A DNA stretch of 64,000 bases from Henricia sp. BOLD:AAB3569 (GCA_037783545.1 JBBELK010000307.1:186001-250000); one strand, 5' to 3'. Counted from the first letter of the stretch, positions 20,514 through 33,900 are shown. Numbers and translations are program-made. The notes: a model not told the origin generated them from the letters alone.

Positions 20514-22494
20514 CCTTTCTGCGCGTACATTTTGACGCGCATCGCTTTGAGAAAAGGCGAGGTGGAAGCAATATCGATATGGAGTTTAAAAGACGCACTG
20601 AAAATCATAGAATCACACACATAAAAAAATCACACCCGGGTTCATTGGTGGTTTTCGGGGCATCGTTCAACTTTATAAATGTATTTCCTCCCATGTCGCT
20701 GTTTTTTTTTTCACAAAGCGGTATCGTGTGCATCAAATGTACGCACGATTTGTATTTACTTATGTTTACAAATGAATAAAATTAGCCTTTTTGAAGCATG
20801 GCGGGCACAATATTATAAGGGCGCGCGTTGAAGTGGGTAAAACATTTTTCACTTTGCACTCTCTTTGTATTATAATTGCAACATGAAAATCATGTTTTTG
20901 GAAAGAAATACAATTGTTCAACAAATTCATACCCAAATAAAATTGCGCCCTCTCCTTTTGTTCTGCCATTCTGTACTTCTATAATCCAAATGCTTTATTT
21001 AAAGGGTGGCTAATGCTGCCGTGGCGTTCACTTACGAACTGGATTGCACGCCCACTTCATAAATATGCATTTCCAAGTTGGAGTATAAGGTCGGACTATA
21101 CCATTATTGGACACAGAATAGGGGTTTCATTTAGCTTGCACGTGGCGAGTCGGTTTATAACCGATTTTTCGAATCAAAGCAAACTATCGTCGCAACGAGA
21201 AACTGTCTTCAAATGTTCACACATTGCATGAATAAATCTCGATTTCATTGTCTATTCCTTAGAAATGTTAATTTTGCCCATGAAGATAGAAACTTAACAG
21301 TTTGTTGTGGTCTCATTTTTACTCCATTTTTTCCTCTTGAGCAGCATCGACGATTCCAAGATTTTGGGTATCAGGCTATAAATAGTTTCATTGTGTACAA
21401 TGTACGACTAACTCATATTTAAACAAAATTAAAACATCCCAGATATGGATGTTTGAAAATCATACACCTCGGGCGACAGAAAAAAAAACTGAACGTAAGT
21501 TAGTCACACGAATGTGGTCACGTGACGTCGTTTGTCACGTTCCTACTTAATGCTTTGCTGAAACATGTGTTTTTGTATTATCGAATGTGTTGTAACTGTC
21601 TTTCGTCCCAGTAAACTTATGCATTATCTAATAAAGTTTTCACAATGTGAATGTGCATGTTGTTAAATAAACATAAACAATATATTTTGTCACTTGGCTC
21701 CACAATTTACAATTTCCTGCAATAAAACTGCATTGAACGAATAATGCAACACTACATGGTCGATTTCCACATCATTAAGACCTCATCTTGGTGGCCAAGC
21801 TGCACCTCATCCATCGGTCGTCCAGTTTGGGGCTTGATGCAGAATGAAAGGCAATTACCTCGGCATGTGATTGTTGAAAAGTTTTGCCTGGCTCCTCCTC
21901 GGACGCAATTTTTATGGTATTTTTTTCATATACATTGAACAAAGATTTTAAGGAAATTACCTACTGGAATCAACACATAATGTAATTTTAAGATATACTT
22001 CCCACTTGCACTTTTGTCGCAAATGTTGCTTTTCTGTAGAAAAATCACGTTTTGTTCTTTAAAATTGCCTTCAGTTAGTGCACAAGATAACCATTCACGC
22101 GCGCACGCAGCGCCCTCTGTTGTCACGCTTACGCACAGACCGCTCGCCGCGTCATTTTGTGCATTACTTTATGCAGTAATTTTATCATTTATTTATCTCA
22201 GAAATGCAACATTTGCGACGGAAGTGTCAGTGGGAAGTATATCTTAGAATTGAATAAGCTATCGATTCCAATATATAAATTTACCCAAATCCGTGTTCAA
22301 TGTATATGAAAAAAATACCATTTTTATATTTTTATATTCAAATGAACCTTATCCGGTCGAATACCTCCACTTTTACCCTAATAAATTTGCCTCGAAATTA
22401 GAATCGCACCCAAAAATTTCCACTTAGTTGTGTCCTGCAAAAATACATTTACACGTATGCAGTTATTTCAGTGCCGCCGGCTGTATGCACAGAG
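20514..22494. other. Gene-free stretch
   Basis: About 2 kb of AT-rich sequence with only short, featureless frames on both strands. Scattered AATAAA words and a near-inverted pair (CCCACTTGCACTTTTG near 22000 and the TCAGTGGGAAGTATATC stretch near 22228) suggest another decayed hairpin element of about 270 bp. No host gene, RNA gene or splice-bounded exon could be supported. Confidence 0.45.
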
Positions 22495-22740
22495 GAAATG
22501 CCCAATGCGGTACATCATTTGCAGTTACCCACAATTTTACTTCACAAGTTGACAAGAAAGTGAAGGTGGATTTAAAAAAAAAAAGTAGACAATTTTTTTT
22601 ACAAATTTCCATTCACACACAAAAAACATGCATTGATTTTTCGGGTTTCCTGAAGTATTACTGCATCTACATGTACATGTATACATGTTATGTGGCTGAA
22701 ATTTCTACAAGGCAGTTTTCTCGACATAGGGTTTTAATCA
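22495..22740. repeat. Dispersed repeat D, copy 1
   Basis: Contains TACATCATTTGCAGTTACCC, ACTTCACAAGTTGACAAGAAA and GTATTACTGCATCTACATG, shared with copies at 34920, 35285 and 42385. The 164-codon frame at 22428-22922 runs across this repeat and is judged spurious. Confidence 0.65.
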
Positions 22741-23480
22741 CGAGTGGAAATAACGCCGTTTTTAGCAGTTTACTAATCATGTACTCTATCTTTAAGACCA
22801 GCCACACATTCATTTCAATGATTTATAATTTTTTACAAGCAGAGATTATTAACAGCTTTGTCAACACACTGCCATACCAGACATGCCAGATGGCTTGCAT
22901 TTACACTTGTCACTATCATTGATCATTACATACGCAAATATATTATGAGATATGTACATCATGCACATGATGTTCAGTTAAGCATGGAGCTGAGTTAAGT
23001 AATGATGTTCCATCTGTTAATGTAGTTCTTAAAATGTTATAGTTTTAACTTTTTACACATGATCCTGTGTAAGTCTTGTTTCAGGTCACACTTCCAGAGA
23101 CCAGTCCGGGAATGGCAATGTGGTTTTAACGTTGTGACAAAATTTTTTTTTTTTAACTTTACCGTACAGCGTTTGTAAGTGCTCAGATGCCGATAAATGT
23201 TAAAAGGGGCTTAAAATCTATCAATTCAATAATTAAAATGAAAAAAAAAAGTTGTCCGAACTTGTCACAAATAAATAAGAATGTTTTCGGTTTGCACGTA
23301 CCGGTACATTTACGAAGTACAGACTCTCAGGCTTGGTGCATTCAAGAAGCATTAACGAGGCTAAACAAATACCTGGTTTGATAGACAACTTGGACGTTTG
23401 CTTTGCTTTCCGTTTAGATTACCGTAGATCAAACCAACACTAAAAAACCCAAACAAACATGACAAATAAAGTACACCAGT
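22741..23480. other. No gene seen
   Basis: AT-rich sequence. A short stretch at 23080-23135 resembles 12945-13000 (GGTCACAC, CCAGAGACC..TCTGGGAAT or CCGGGAATGGCAA), hinting at one more dispersed repeat. Confidence 0.4.
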
Positions 23481-23845
23481 GTTCGAATTAGCACTGGTCC
23501 GTTGGCCATATGACAGTTGAAATTGTCTCAGGCCAGTTGGAAAGCCTCCCCAAATGGTCCGGCTGGCCAGTTGAAATAAAAGAGACCCATGCCGTAACTG
23601 ACACATTTTTTATGCATTACAAATGCATTAGGTACCGGGTAGGGTATTATCATTAACATACATTGAAGGGAAAATCTACCAAATTTTCCTTGTTTATTCG
23701 CTCACATTTGGTTAATTCAAACAACTGGTTGTGAGTTAATACAAAAATAAAAAATAAAACAATTTGAACCAGGCCACTTGAAATTCTGATGGGCCAGTAA
23801 AGACTTAAGCCAACTGACCCTGTTGGCCAATTGGGAAAAAAGTTA
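23481..23845. repeat. Dispersed repeat B, short copy
   Basis: GTTCGAATTAGCACTGGTCC at the left and GGCCAATTGGGAAAAAAGTTAAA at the right match the edges of 1628-2347, without the extra central segment of that copy. Confidence 0.7.
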
Positions 23846-24264
23846 AATTTAAACACACATGGTCAGGACGGAAATCGCAAAGACCGTTTAAAGCCGAATC
23901 AAGAACCTTTGAAAACGGCCATAATTTGTCGTGATACGTCGTATTTGCACCAGTTGCAGACTACTAGCGATGCGGTGTCATGGATATGTATGTGGTTTTT
24001 CTATTACGTGTAGGGTTACCAGTTTATCTGAAACTAGTGACTGGTACCTGTGCCCTCTGGAGATTGCCAATTAACAGTGAACAGCAACTCAGAAAATAGG
24101 AAGACAAAGGTTTTTTAACTGACGAACTGCCTACTTATTGTTGATGTGAAGTGCCTAATGTTCAAAATCCTGTTGTTCAAAACCTACATGACTGTATTGT
24201 TGGATTGGTTCTTTTTAAATTTAATTGCATTAATATTTTGGCCAAAGACATGTTATAAAACACA
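23846..24264. other. No gene seen
   Basis: No supported coding frame, RNA gene or repeat pairing. Confidence 0.5.
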
Positions 24265-24536
24265 TATGGGTCATTCTATAAATTTGGGGTCCAACGTGTG
24301 ACATTTTTCTGTCCCCGTTACACCTGACATACTGCTATTTGCCATACAAGTATCATTAAAAATGCCTTCAAACCGTATTTTTATGAATTGTATTTTATGT
24401 AATCACTCTTTGAACATGTTGAAATAGAAGGCATTTAAAGAATATGTCCTGAATTTACAAAATACAACATTTTACAAGATGTCAGATGTAACGGGGACAG
24501 AAAAAGTGGACCCCAAATTTATAGAATGACCCATAT
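24265..24536. mobile_element. MITE family F, copy 1
   Basis: Near-perfect terminal inverted repeats: ATATGGGTCATTCTATAAAT on the left, continuing TTGGGGTCCA, mirrored by TGGACCCCAAATTTATAG..CCCATAT. Subterminal CTGTCCCCGTTACA pairs with TGTAACGGGGACAG. A second copy is at 32519-32777. Confidence 0.85.
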
Positions 24537-24550
24537 GGACTATCATAATT

Positions 24551-24697
24551 TGGTCACCAGTGCACATCCAGGTGCCCCTTGGGACTGTGAGTGATCGCAA
24601 AAGCCTGAGGGTCCTACTGTACACCTATTTCCCTTGGCCTTCCGACCCAGGAAAAATGACCCTCTTGTGGTCAGGGCGCATAGATGTGCACTAGTGA
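24551..24697. mobile_element. Short hairpin MITE
   Basis: TGGTCACCAGTGCACATC on the left is mirrored by GATGTGCACTAGTGACC on the right. No coding content. Confidence 0.65.
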
Positions 24698-25655
24698 CCT
24701 CATCTTCAATGTGTGCATACTAGTACAGTGTAGAGCGTGATCCAAAACTAGTAAACACTGGATAAACATTTTAAAATTTCCTAAATTAATCAAAATAATA
24801 CATCAAACAGGAAATAAATACGTCCATATTTTACAATCATATTACACAAATTAACAGAATAAATTTGGTTGGGCACACTGTGCCATCACATTTTCAAGAA
24901 ATAGTTAAAAAAATACATGTAAAAATTGGTAGTTTTTGTCAATTTTATTGATTGTCCGTCCCTCACGCATAAAAACAACCTCTGCATAAAACTGTAAAGT
25001 CAATTTCAACATGTGATAAACTGAGTGTGTGTATTAACATCAGTAGCAGGTAAACATATTGATTTAAAAGGAAAGGCATTTGTCTTCTTTTTTCCGTCCC
25101 TTATGTGAGGGACAGAATTTGATTACGCTCTGGAGGGCTATGCAAATTTGATTAATTTACTAATTCAATATTCTATCAAATATTGATAGAATATTGCATC
25201 ATGTTCAGACTGACTTGGTTACAATGTGTATGTAAGTTCAATGTCTAACAATACTATTCTACAAACTAAACTACAATGCAGTAAATGATCATTCCAGAAA
25301 CAATTTTTTTTCTTCAGAATTTCTTTTCTGTGGCGTGGGGACAGTGTACATGTACACCGAACATGTCTGTTGCAAAAAATTCTTTTTTTCTTTGCATTTG
25401 TTCATCAACTGATGTTCGTATCCTTTAAAAACATGTTAAATCATTATTTGAAAGTGTTTTTAAGTTTTTTAATGCTAGACTTTCCCCAAGAGATAGTGTC
25501 ATCTTGAGAAAAAAAAGGTTAGTTTGCGGAAGTTTCTAACCTTTGTAAAAGGTTGCTCAGTTATATTGTTTTATCTGCATGAATCTACATATATGGCTGT
25601 GTTTTCTGTTTAAAAATACTGGAGCATTTTATGATATTGTCCACTCGTAATTATA
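24698..25655. other. Gene-free AT-rich stretch
   Basis: Contains a near-perfect short palindrome (25164-25195, CAATATTCTATCAA with its reverse complement) and oppositely oriented GTCCCTCAC and GTGAGGGAC words near 24958 and 25105. No gene is supported. Confidence 0.5.
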
Positions 25656-26360
25656 GGATCTTTCCACAGTAAAGGGTCATTTTTGCAACACAGACCATAT
25701 TTTCGAGGGAATACCTTTGTCTGGTCTCAAAATAAAAGAAATCAGTTTCAGTTGTTCTGAAGAGATAACTTAGGCCCAAAAAGAGTTACAAATAGTGTGA
25801 CAACATGCCTTTCTAAAAACCCTGTGTGCAAATTTCCAATATACCGGTACACTCGTAACATTTTAGGCCATCCCGGTTATGAGCGTATATTGGAAATTTG
25901 TACACAGGGTTTTTAGAAGGGCATGTTGTCACACTATTTGTAATCCCTTTTGGGCCTAAGTTAATCTCTTCAGAACAACTGAAACTTATTTCTTTTATTT
26001 TGAGACCAGACAAAGGTATTTTCTGGAAAATATGTGATGGGCTCTAGGAAAATGAGTCACAAGTCGCGCTGGCTAGTATTCTTTTTGCGACCATAAAAAG
26101 AAATCCGCGGCAAATCCACGCTCAATAAAATACCAAAACACAATGGAAATTCCTGGCGGTGCCCAGATACCGCCTGGAATGTCTGCGTTACGCCTGGAAT
26201 TTCTTTTGTGTTTAGGTATTTTAATGAGCGTAGAAATGCCACAGATTTCTTTTTATGGTCGCAAAAAGAATACTAGCCAGCGCGACTTGTGACTCATTTT
26301 CCTAGAGCCCGTCACATATGGTCTGTGTTGCCACATAACCCCTTTACCGTGGAAAGACTC
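25656..26360. mobile_element. MITE family G, copy 1, with a nested insertion
   Basis: The outer inverted repeats start ATCTTTCCACAGTAAAGGG and are mirrored by CCCTTTACCGTGGAAAGA. Internal arms (GGTCTCAAAATAAAAGAAAT, AGAGATAACTTAGGCCCAAA, ACCCTGTGT..AATTTCCAATATA) pair across 25840-25880. A second element (26034-26315) splits the right arm. A clean copy is at 35748-36152. Confidence 0.85.
26034..26315. mobile_element. MITE nested inside family G copy 1
   Basis: Terminal repeats GTGATGGGCTCTAGGAAAAT and its near-perfect mirror ATTTTCCTAGAGCCCGTCAC. The arms extend through GCGCTGGCTAGTATTCTTTT. ATAT flanks both sides (26030-26033 and 26316-26319), and the host element has it once at the corresponding place, so ATAT is the likely target duplication. 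Confidence 0.8.
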
Positions 26361-26593
26361 TTCCAAAAAAGAAACACAATTTTCTAAAAATATCAATTCT
26401 TGATCAGAAGAGACGTTTGTTGGATACAGTGAATTTGTGGATAACAAGTCAAGGCACTGATCGACCAATCACTTTGGAATTGCTTTCAAGACTGTTCTGC
26501 TTCATTCATGATATTGATTTTGTTCAGGACCTGTTTTTAATAAACAAAGTGATTCCCACAGCAATGGAATGTGACATATTAAAGGAGCGTGTC

Positions 26594-26735
26594 CAGGGTC
26601 CTTTTTCATAAAAGTTAAAAACATTCTTAAGTGGATTTAGGAACAATAAAATATAATTTTTCCTATCTTTAAAAACACGAGTTAAGAATATTTACTTAGG
26701 AATGTTTTTAAGTGGGCTTTATGAAATAGGACCCA
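26594..26735. mobile_element. Short palindromic MITE
   Basis: GGGTCCTTTTTCATAAAAGTT and AACATTCTTAAGTGGATTTA on the left pair with AAGTGGGCTTTATGAAATAGGACCC on the right. Confidence 0.65.
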
Positions 26736-27431
26736 GATCACATTTTTGAGCCCCACATTTTTCCCATGTCTGTGATGGGTGTTGATACCATATCATCTGT
26801 CATATTTTTCTCATTACCATTCTGAAATTTCTCGATTTCAACCTGATTCAATTTGTAGCGCCAGTATCACAACCGGAGGAAGGGACACTTAGCACCTCTT
26901 TTTTCCTGATTGGTCGATCACATGCATACTAATGCACGTACCTCAAACCTACACTTTGATAATGCTTTTAAGTTTTTTCCTCACTTACTGAAAAATATAG
27001 TACGGTATAACCAGAGTGAGGATTGAATTGAACTTGGGTCCTTTCGCTTGATAGTCTTACGCTTTACCACTAGACGACCAACATGACCAAGCGACTTGCC
27101 AAAACCCTAAATTTCGTTCCTTTCTTCCCTTATTTAAACAACTCCTTGAGGGCGCTATAAAGAGAGTATGCATATATTCATTTACAGTGAACCGGGTGGC
27201 ATAAATTATTATAAGTGTCTCTTTCTCCGGTTGTGATTCTGGAACTACCGATTCAACCAGCGTGGGATAAGCTGATGCCCTCTAATGCTGTGCATCTCAA
27301 AAACAGCCCTAGAGGTGCAGATCTCGGGGAGCGCTTTAGGCACAGTGGCGCACCCTGCCTTAGCAGGTGCAGTTAGCCTGGCCTCAAGAGGTGTTCATAC
27401 ACGTTACTGACTTATACACCAATCCAATAGC
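26736..27431. other. Gene-free stretch with tRNA-like and repeat fragments
   Basis: 27030-27092 looks like a reversed tRNA-type head (TTGAACTTGGGTCC, then ACCACTAGACGACC). 27262-27375 matches 11937-12060 in reverse. No exon with a signal-peptide coding start could be supported here, although the missing first exon of the downstream gene should lie upstream. Confidence 0.4.
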
Positions 27432-27706
27432 CGAGGACTCCTTTCCTTTATATCCACCATAGCTGGGGGATTCCACTGAATAAACTGTATGTTTTTTGCT
27501 GTTGCTGAAGTTGCATTTGTTTACTTCGAACAAGTTGCCTGTCTTTGTAGGGTTGTGTACGCGAAGGGGGTGCGTCGCGTGCATGCGAAGGGGGCATGTC
27601 TCGTGCATGTAATGGATAAGCGATTTTCGTTCTAAGAGCAACACAAAACGCACAGTCCATGCACGGATGCCCCCCAGCTATGGTGGATATACAGGGAAGG
27701 AGACCT
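27432..27706. mobile_element. MITE just upstream of the first recognised PDIA5-like exon
   Basis: CTCCTTTCCTTTATATCCAC and CATAGCTGGGGG on the left pair with CCCCCCAGCTATGGTGGATA and GGAAGGAG on the right. The short frames inside read through repeat text only. Confidence 0.7.
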
Positions 27707-27809
27707 TAGTTACCGGATTGGTCTATAAAATAAGCTACACCTATCAGCTTTTTCGTTCTTTCACTCAGAGTATGATCTGCATGTCTTCTCTTTAACCATA
27801 TATTTTCAG

Positions 27810-27936
27810 GTCTTCCATGTACTAGCTGAAGCGAAAAAGCCAAGAAGTCAGGATATTGTTTCTTTGGACGAAGTCAAGGAATTCAAGAAACTTCTCCGGA
27901 CACGCAATAATGTTCTTGTTTTGTTTTCAAAAACTG
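27810..27936 (+). CDS. PDIA5: PDIA5-like exon A (N-terminal region)
   Basis: 127 nt, acceptor TTTTCAG, donor GTGTGT, starts in phase 0 and ends in phase 1. It reads VFHVLAEAKK then VSLDEVKEFKKLLRTRNN and VLVLFSK. The LLRTRNNVLVL(Y/F)SK block is a signature of PDIA5 N-termini. An upstream exon with the start codon and signal peptide must exist but was not found. Confidence 0.9.
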
Positions 27937-30900
27937 GTGTGTAAAATATTTTTGCTAATTCCTTTTCTCGACTATATTTAATGATGAGTATTCTTAGTTT
28001 CTTTTCACATAAATTGCTGATTTTTTTTAAAATTTGATTTTTGACAGCCAAAGATGCCTCTTCCTGGATGGATGTTTATGGCGACGTTGCCTCAGAGATG
28101 AAGGGACTAGCGAGTCTTGTCACTGTGGATTGCAGGTACGAAATGTAAAACTATTGCGAACACGATATTGCGTACAATGTATAGTGTCTAATCATCATGA
28201 AAGGTTTAGTACTGAGGGAAAACCAGAGGGAGTATACTACTGTGCCTCATAGCTCAGCCTGGTAGAGCATCTGCCTGGTTTGACCGAGTTAGAATCACAA
28301 TGAGGGTCATTTTATTTTAATATCATCTACATCCCTTATATAAACTCCTCAAAAAAAGTTAAGAAAGTCAAGTTTGACTGACAATTTCTCTTTTGTTACT
28401 AAATCATTTTCCTTGAATTTGGTATCATTGGAAATCCCTGTTATTCCTCTTTACGATGATGTGTCATTTGTGATGATTTAGCAATTGGGGGAAGTGCAGC
28501 ACAGCTGAATACGGGGGCGGGTGTAAAGTGAAATGTCACAAAATGCATTGCTATTGTCAAAAAGTGCATTGACACATTCCCATCCTCCAAGCAAAAGGGG
28601 AATGCACTGCATGACAATAGCAGTGAATTTTGCGACATTTCACTTTCCACCCATCCCTGTATTCCGCTATACTGCACATCCCCCAATTGATTAATCATAA
28701 CAAATGACACATCACTGTAAAGAGGAATAACAGGGCTTTCCAATGATAACAAATTTAAAGGGGAAATGATTTAGTAACAAGAGAGAAATCGTCAGTCAAA
28801 CTTGACTTTCCAAACTTGTATGTATGTTGCTATAAAGACTATGATGAAGACTTGCTATAACACTAAACATTTTTCATACACTATACAGGTAATTTTTAAA
28901 ACTGATTTATTGTTGCATGTACATGTATTTTGCTCATTTCATTTAACGAAAACATGCTTGCTGATTTTTTTTCTTCTTTTCAGTGATGCCAAAAAGCTGT
29001 GTAAAAAGTACAAAGTTTCACCGAGCCCCGTAGTTTTAAAACATTACAAGTAAGTGAGAAATTGTTTCTTGAATTTGATTTAATTGATGAAAACAAGACT
29101 AAGTGTCCCACTTACATTGTAAATTTAACACAATTGTTTGTGTTTTTTTAAATATGGGGATTTAAAGAACGATTATTAGCCTTACCATATCGTAAACTAT
29201 ATTCGACTATGTGTTGAACCGGGAGGTGCTCGATCGATAGGCCGTGGATGGGGAGGGTCTCCTGCTTGATCCGAAAGCAACAGCTGTGCCTCTACGGCCA
29301 CGTGGCTCGCTTATCCCCGTTGGATCCGGCCAATCGGATCCTCAGTGCCAGGGGGGAAGCGACCTGTTGGTCTGCCCCGTGCGTCGTGGTTGGCGCAGCT
29401 GGGGGACTACCTGGAGGGGTGGGGGATGGGCCCGACGCAGGCCCGATCGATCGCTATAAGGAGACCAGAGGGGTGGGGAAAGAAGATGAATACGGTGAAT
29501 TGCCGCGACGGCAAGTGCTTCCACACCTGACCTGATATCGTAAACCTACATGTATGCTTGTGAATTGTCTTGTAAAAATATATTATCTCAAGTGGAATCA
29601 TTGCATTGGACAGTTGGAACCAATTCTATCTTCTCATTCTTCCGGTCAAATGGGTTGATTAAAATTGTAGGACATTGCAAATCCTGGAAAAGGTTTTTAA
29701 AAAAAATGCTCCTCAATCCTCCAATTTTTTTCACACACGACAGGGAGTTGGAGAACCAATATGACCTTGTGTTCTGGTATACTAAGTGAGAGTTCATCTA
29801 ATTTTTATTCGGTAAAAAATGTATTGCTTCCCCTAAAATCTTGCCTTTTGTTTATTGTCAGGGAGGGTGAATTCAACAAAGATTATGATAGAAGGAAGAA
29901 CAAAAAGGTATATTTTTATAAATTATATATAATTTTAAATAATTTTTATATATTTTATATAATTTTTTTATATTTTATACTATTTTTAAATTGTTTTTTT
30001 ATAAGCTTTTAAAAACTGCAAAATTTATAATATTTTTTTAGAAGCTTTTTTCTAGGGTACGAATTGAAGAAAAAGGTAAATTGCATATGTTTTGCTTCAT
30101 AATTGCCCAATACAGTAAACGCATTCCTATTGGTCGAGAAAATGTTACGTGGGTGGTCTTGGATGATAAAAGCGCAATTGGTTTTAAGCTCTTTTTAGTC
30201 TGGTTCAAAGTCCTTAATTACTGAAGAAAAATGGCAACAGTTTTAGCGTGTATGGAACAGAATGCGCAAACCAGGAACTAAACTTTGATGCGCCGTATGA
30301 CATCTGTATTAACACTTTCTCCTTTCGCATGTAATGGGCCTGAACACAATTTAACAAATGAATACGCAGAGGCTGAGGCTGAAACTAGACCCGTACGCAC
30401 AACCATAGATCCTCCGGCACAAAACCAGTCTAAAGTCGCACTGCCATATTTTTTTTAAGATTTAGCCACTAATGGTATTGTATGGGTAAAAATTATGGAG
30501 ATTTGGAATTTAGCACACAAAGCTAAGAAAAATTCTATCAAATTCCACCATAAAAACATCTACCTCAAAACCTGCTTTATATTCCATAACCAAATCTCTC
30601 AGAAACTTTTAAAAAAAATAAAATAAAATAAAAGTGCAAAAAATCAGACGTCACATTCTTTGTCCAAAACATCAGACTTTTTTTGTCCATTTCTTGGCCA
30701 AATTTTGTCCTATAACCAAAATGTACACATCATTTTAAAGCTTATTTAATGCCCTGTTAACATGGTTTAGGTGAGCCTAATTTTGTTTTTCAAAAATTGT
30801 GCTGGAGGGGTCTTATTGATCTAGGGTATCTATAGGCAAACTTTACATAAAAATGGCCAAACGGCTGAAGCCATTATTTGCATCAAGGCCCCTATCTGCA

Positions 30901-33900
30901 ACCAACCATACAATTATTCCCTCATTGATCCTGTTTTCATCTTTATTGCAGTCGTTGTTGTATTTTCTAAACAACCCAACGGATGAGGCGCCATGGATGG
31001 AGGATCCCACAGCCAGCAGCGTGAAGCACATTGAATCAGGAAAGGTAGGGGGAAAAAATGTTTTATTTATGTGTATCCCATTTCAAATTTCATTACTGGG
31101 CGATGTGACTGATATCGTTTGAAAAAAATAATTTGAAAAATAGTTTGAAAAAAACATTTCAGGGGAAGTTTTCTACCAGGCATCATCGTGTTTATATTGT
31201 GTAAGTTATGTGTAAATCTGCGGTGAACATTTCTGATTTTTCGAGATACTAATCATGTATTCTACCTTTAAGGGAATGGTAAAAACAAAATGTGTGTGCA
31301 CACTTTTTTTTGTTTTTTGTAAACCACCTTAAGTTAATTTCTTACAAAAAATACTACCATCTTAGAAATAAAATCATGTGGTGTTTTTACCATTGCTATT
31401 AACATTTTATATACATGGGATTGTTTTATTTTATGTCATTGCGAATGATACAATGGGCACAGGCTCATCAGCAATGCGCGCCAAATTCGTGCCACGAAAT
31501 AAGCAGCTCCATGCCTTTGCTACACGGAGCTGCGTATTTCGTGGCACGAATTTGGAGCGCGCATTGCTGACGAGCCTGTGCCTTTAAAGGGCCCTGAAAT
31601 GGTCCGTCAATTCAGGCTCGTCCATTTCAAGATATCATAATTATTTGATATGTTGGTTCCGTAATTGAACCTCGGCTCCCTGGGAAGTATGCAGTCCCGA
31701 CTGCATACTTCCAGATAAAACATACACTACCCTCACAGGTACCCATTTATTTGAAGAGGCATTTTATGGCAAAGTGCCTCGCCCGAGGACACACGCACTA
31801 GGGCACTGCCTCAATTTGAACCCACATATAGAATCAAACGGGTCTTGAGTAGGGATGGGAAGTTTAAACTATTGTAAATTCTTTAAAATTGGGTTTCGTT
31901 TAAACGTTTGGCAAAACCGGTTTTTCGAAAAAGATTGAAAAACCGGTTTTGCCAAACGTTTAAACGAAACCCAATTTTAAAGAATTTACAATAGTTTTTT
32001 TTCAGAGGGTTATTTGTAATGACTTCATAAATTTATATGGGGTCGTAGTAACATTTTGACCAGATAAATGTTCAATGATTTGTTTTGGGGGATGGCCTGC
32101 GAGTATTGTATACATTGAACATGCATAGTATTAACACCAGCAACAATCTTTAGTGTTGGCCGAACGGTTAACCAGTTAAAGGCACAGGCTCGTCAGCAAT
32201 GCATGCGAGCCAAATTCGTGCCGCGAAATACGCAGCTCCATGCCTTTGCTATGGAGCTGCGTACATGTATTACGTGGCACGAATTTGGCGCGCGCACATT
32301 GCTGACGAGCCTGTGCCTTTAACCGATACTTGAAAGAATTGCAAACCGGTTTCTGAATTAACCATAAATTCCCATCCCTAGTCTAGAGTGCGATGCACCA
32401 GACCGCTCGGTCACAGTACTATGCGTACACATGTACATGTATCTTTGATGTTAAAATTCATGTCTTGCACTGATTAGAAATGGACCCTGAATACAGACGA
32501 TATACACGACATGTATCTGGGTCATTCTATAAATTTGGGGTCCAACGTGTGACATTTTTCTGTCCCCGTTACACCTGACATACTGCTATTTGCCATACAA
32601 GTATCATTAAAAATGCCTTCAAAACATGTTTTTATGAATTGTACTTTAAGTAATCACTCTTTGAAATAGAGAGCATTTAAAGAATATGTCCTGAATTTAC
32701 AAACTACAACATTTTACAAGATATCAGATGTAACGGGGGACAGAACAATTGGACCCCAAATTTATAGAATGACCCATCTGTAAAGTACTATTAGCACCTG
32801 TTTAGCTGAATTGTTCCATTCCAGTATATCCTCTTTAAATGCACTTTAGTGGCACTCTGATATCTAAGGTTTTAATCATGCATCTATGGATTCATCTGAA
32901 ACACAGATCTCCATGTATCACATAACGTGATACATACATGTACATGATTGGAGAGAGGATTCTATTACACAGTATTTTTACTGCATAAACAGTGCCTACA
33001 GAATCGGATTACAAGATGTAAGATTATACAACTGATCAAGACAGGAAATTGTGCTAAAGCTGTGGTAATCTTGAATCTTCACGATTTTGGTTTCCTCTCT
33101 GGTAGTTCTGGGTGAGAAGATCAGAATGAGTTAAATTGGTGGGCAAAGGGTTGAAATTAAAGAGAAATAAATATGTACATTATACATGAAAAAAAAAAAA
33201 AAACGACAAAAACCAACAAAACAAACTCAGGAACAACAGTATTACATAACAAAAGAACAATGTTGATAAACTGCCTTAAATTGCAATTTCAGCCACATAC
33301 ATACATGTACAGTACATGTACATTTGTAGATGCAGTAATACTTCAGAAAACTAGCTGAGGTAACCTCAGCTCTAACTTTATCATTTTATTCGGATGTGGT
33401 TTTTCGGATGTAGAGCTTAGGTTACTTATCAACATGAACACGATATACCAAATTCAGTCTGTGCACTAGTCTGGTAATCGACCGCGCATTGCCATTCCTT
33501 TGTACACGTATAACGTAGACACATCGTACACAAGACTTGAATTTGTACACATCCTTTTTTACTGCAATTGTAGGCTGAATCTTCATCGTGGCTTGTTATT
33601 TCCCTAAAGGACCTGCGTAGTGGTTATGCCTGACAAGGTTTAGGTGAGTCCCAGGGAGAATTAGTGTGTCACAGGGAGAAAATGACACGTTTGTTTTGTG
33701 ATATCGTGTTCATGTTGATAAGTAACCTCAGCTCTACATCCGAAAAACCACATACGAATAACCACATGATAAAGTTAGAGCTGAGGTAACCTCAGCTATC
33801 AGAAAACCATAAAGATCCATGCATTGTTTTTTGTGTTGAATGAATGGTAACAAAAATTGTCTGCAGATGATTTTTTTTAAAAGCACCTTTAGTTGGAATC

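Larger units (their letters stand above)
31850..32382. mobile_element. Palindromic element containing a nested MITE
   Basis: The outer ends TAGGGATGGGAA and TTCCCATCCCTA are inverted. Motifs such as AAACCGGTTT recur in both halves. A family C MITE (32176-32323) sits in the right part, between CGGTTAACCAGTTA and AACCGATACTTG. Confidence 0.65.

Noticed and set aside
22428-22922. 164-codon frame, the longest in the window
   Set aside because: It runs through dispersed repeat D and AT-rich text, has no domain or codon pattern, and is not bounded by splice sites that fit a gene.
27489-27600. Candidate first exon with signal peptide (ATG TTT TTT GCT GTT GCT)
   Set aside because: It lies in a MITE, lacks a convincing donor in phase 0, and the peptide lacks a clear signal-peptide layout. 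The true first exon remains unplaced.
29720-29790. Possible extra PDIA5-like exon (acceptor-like CACGACAG then ELENQYDLVFWYTK)
   Set aside because: There is no GT donor after it, and exons C and D already join in phase to give HYKEGEFN, matching the family without a gap.
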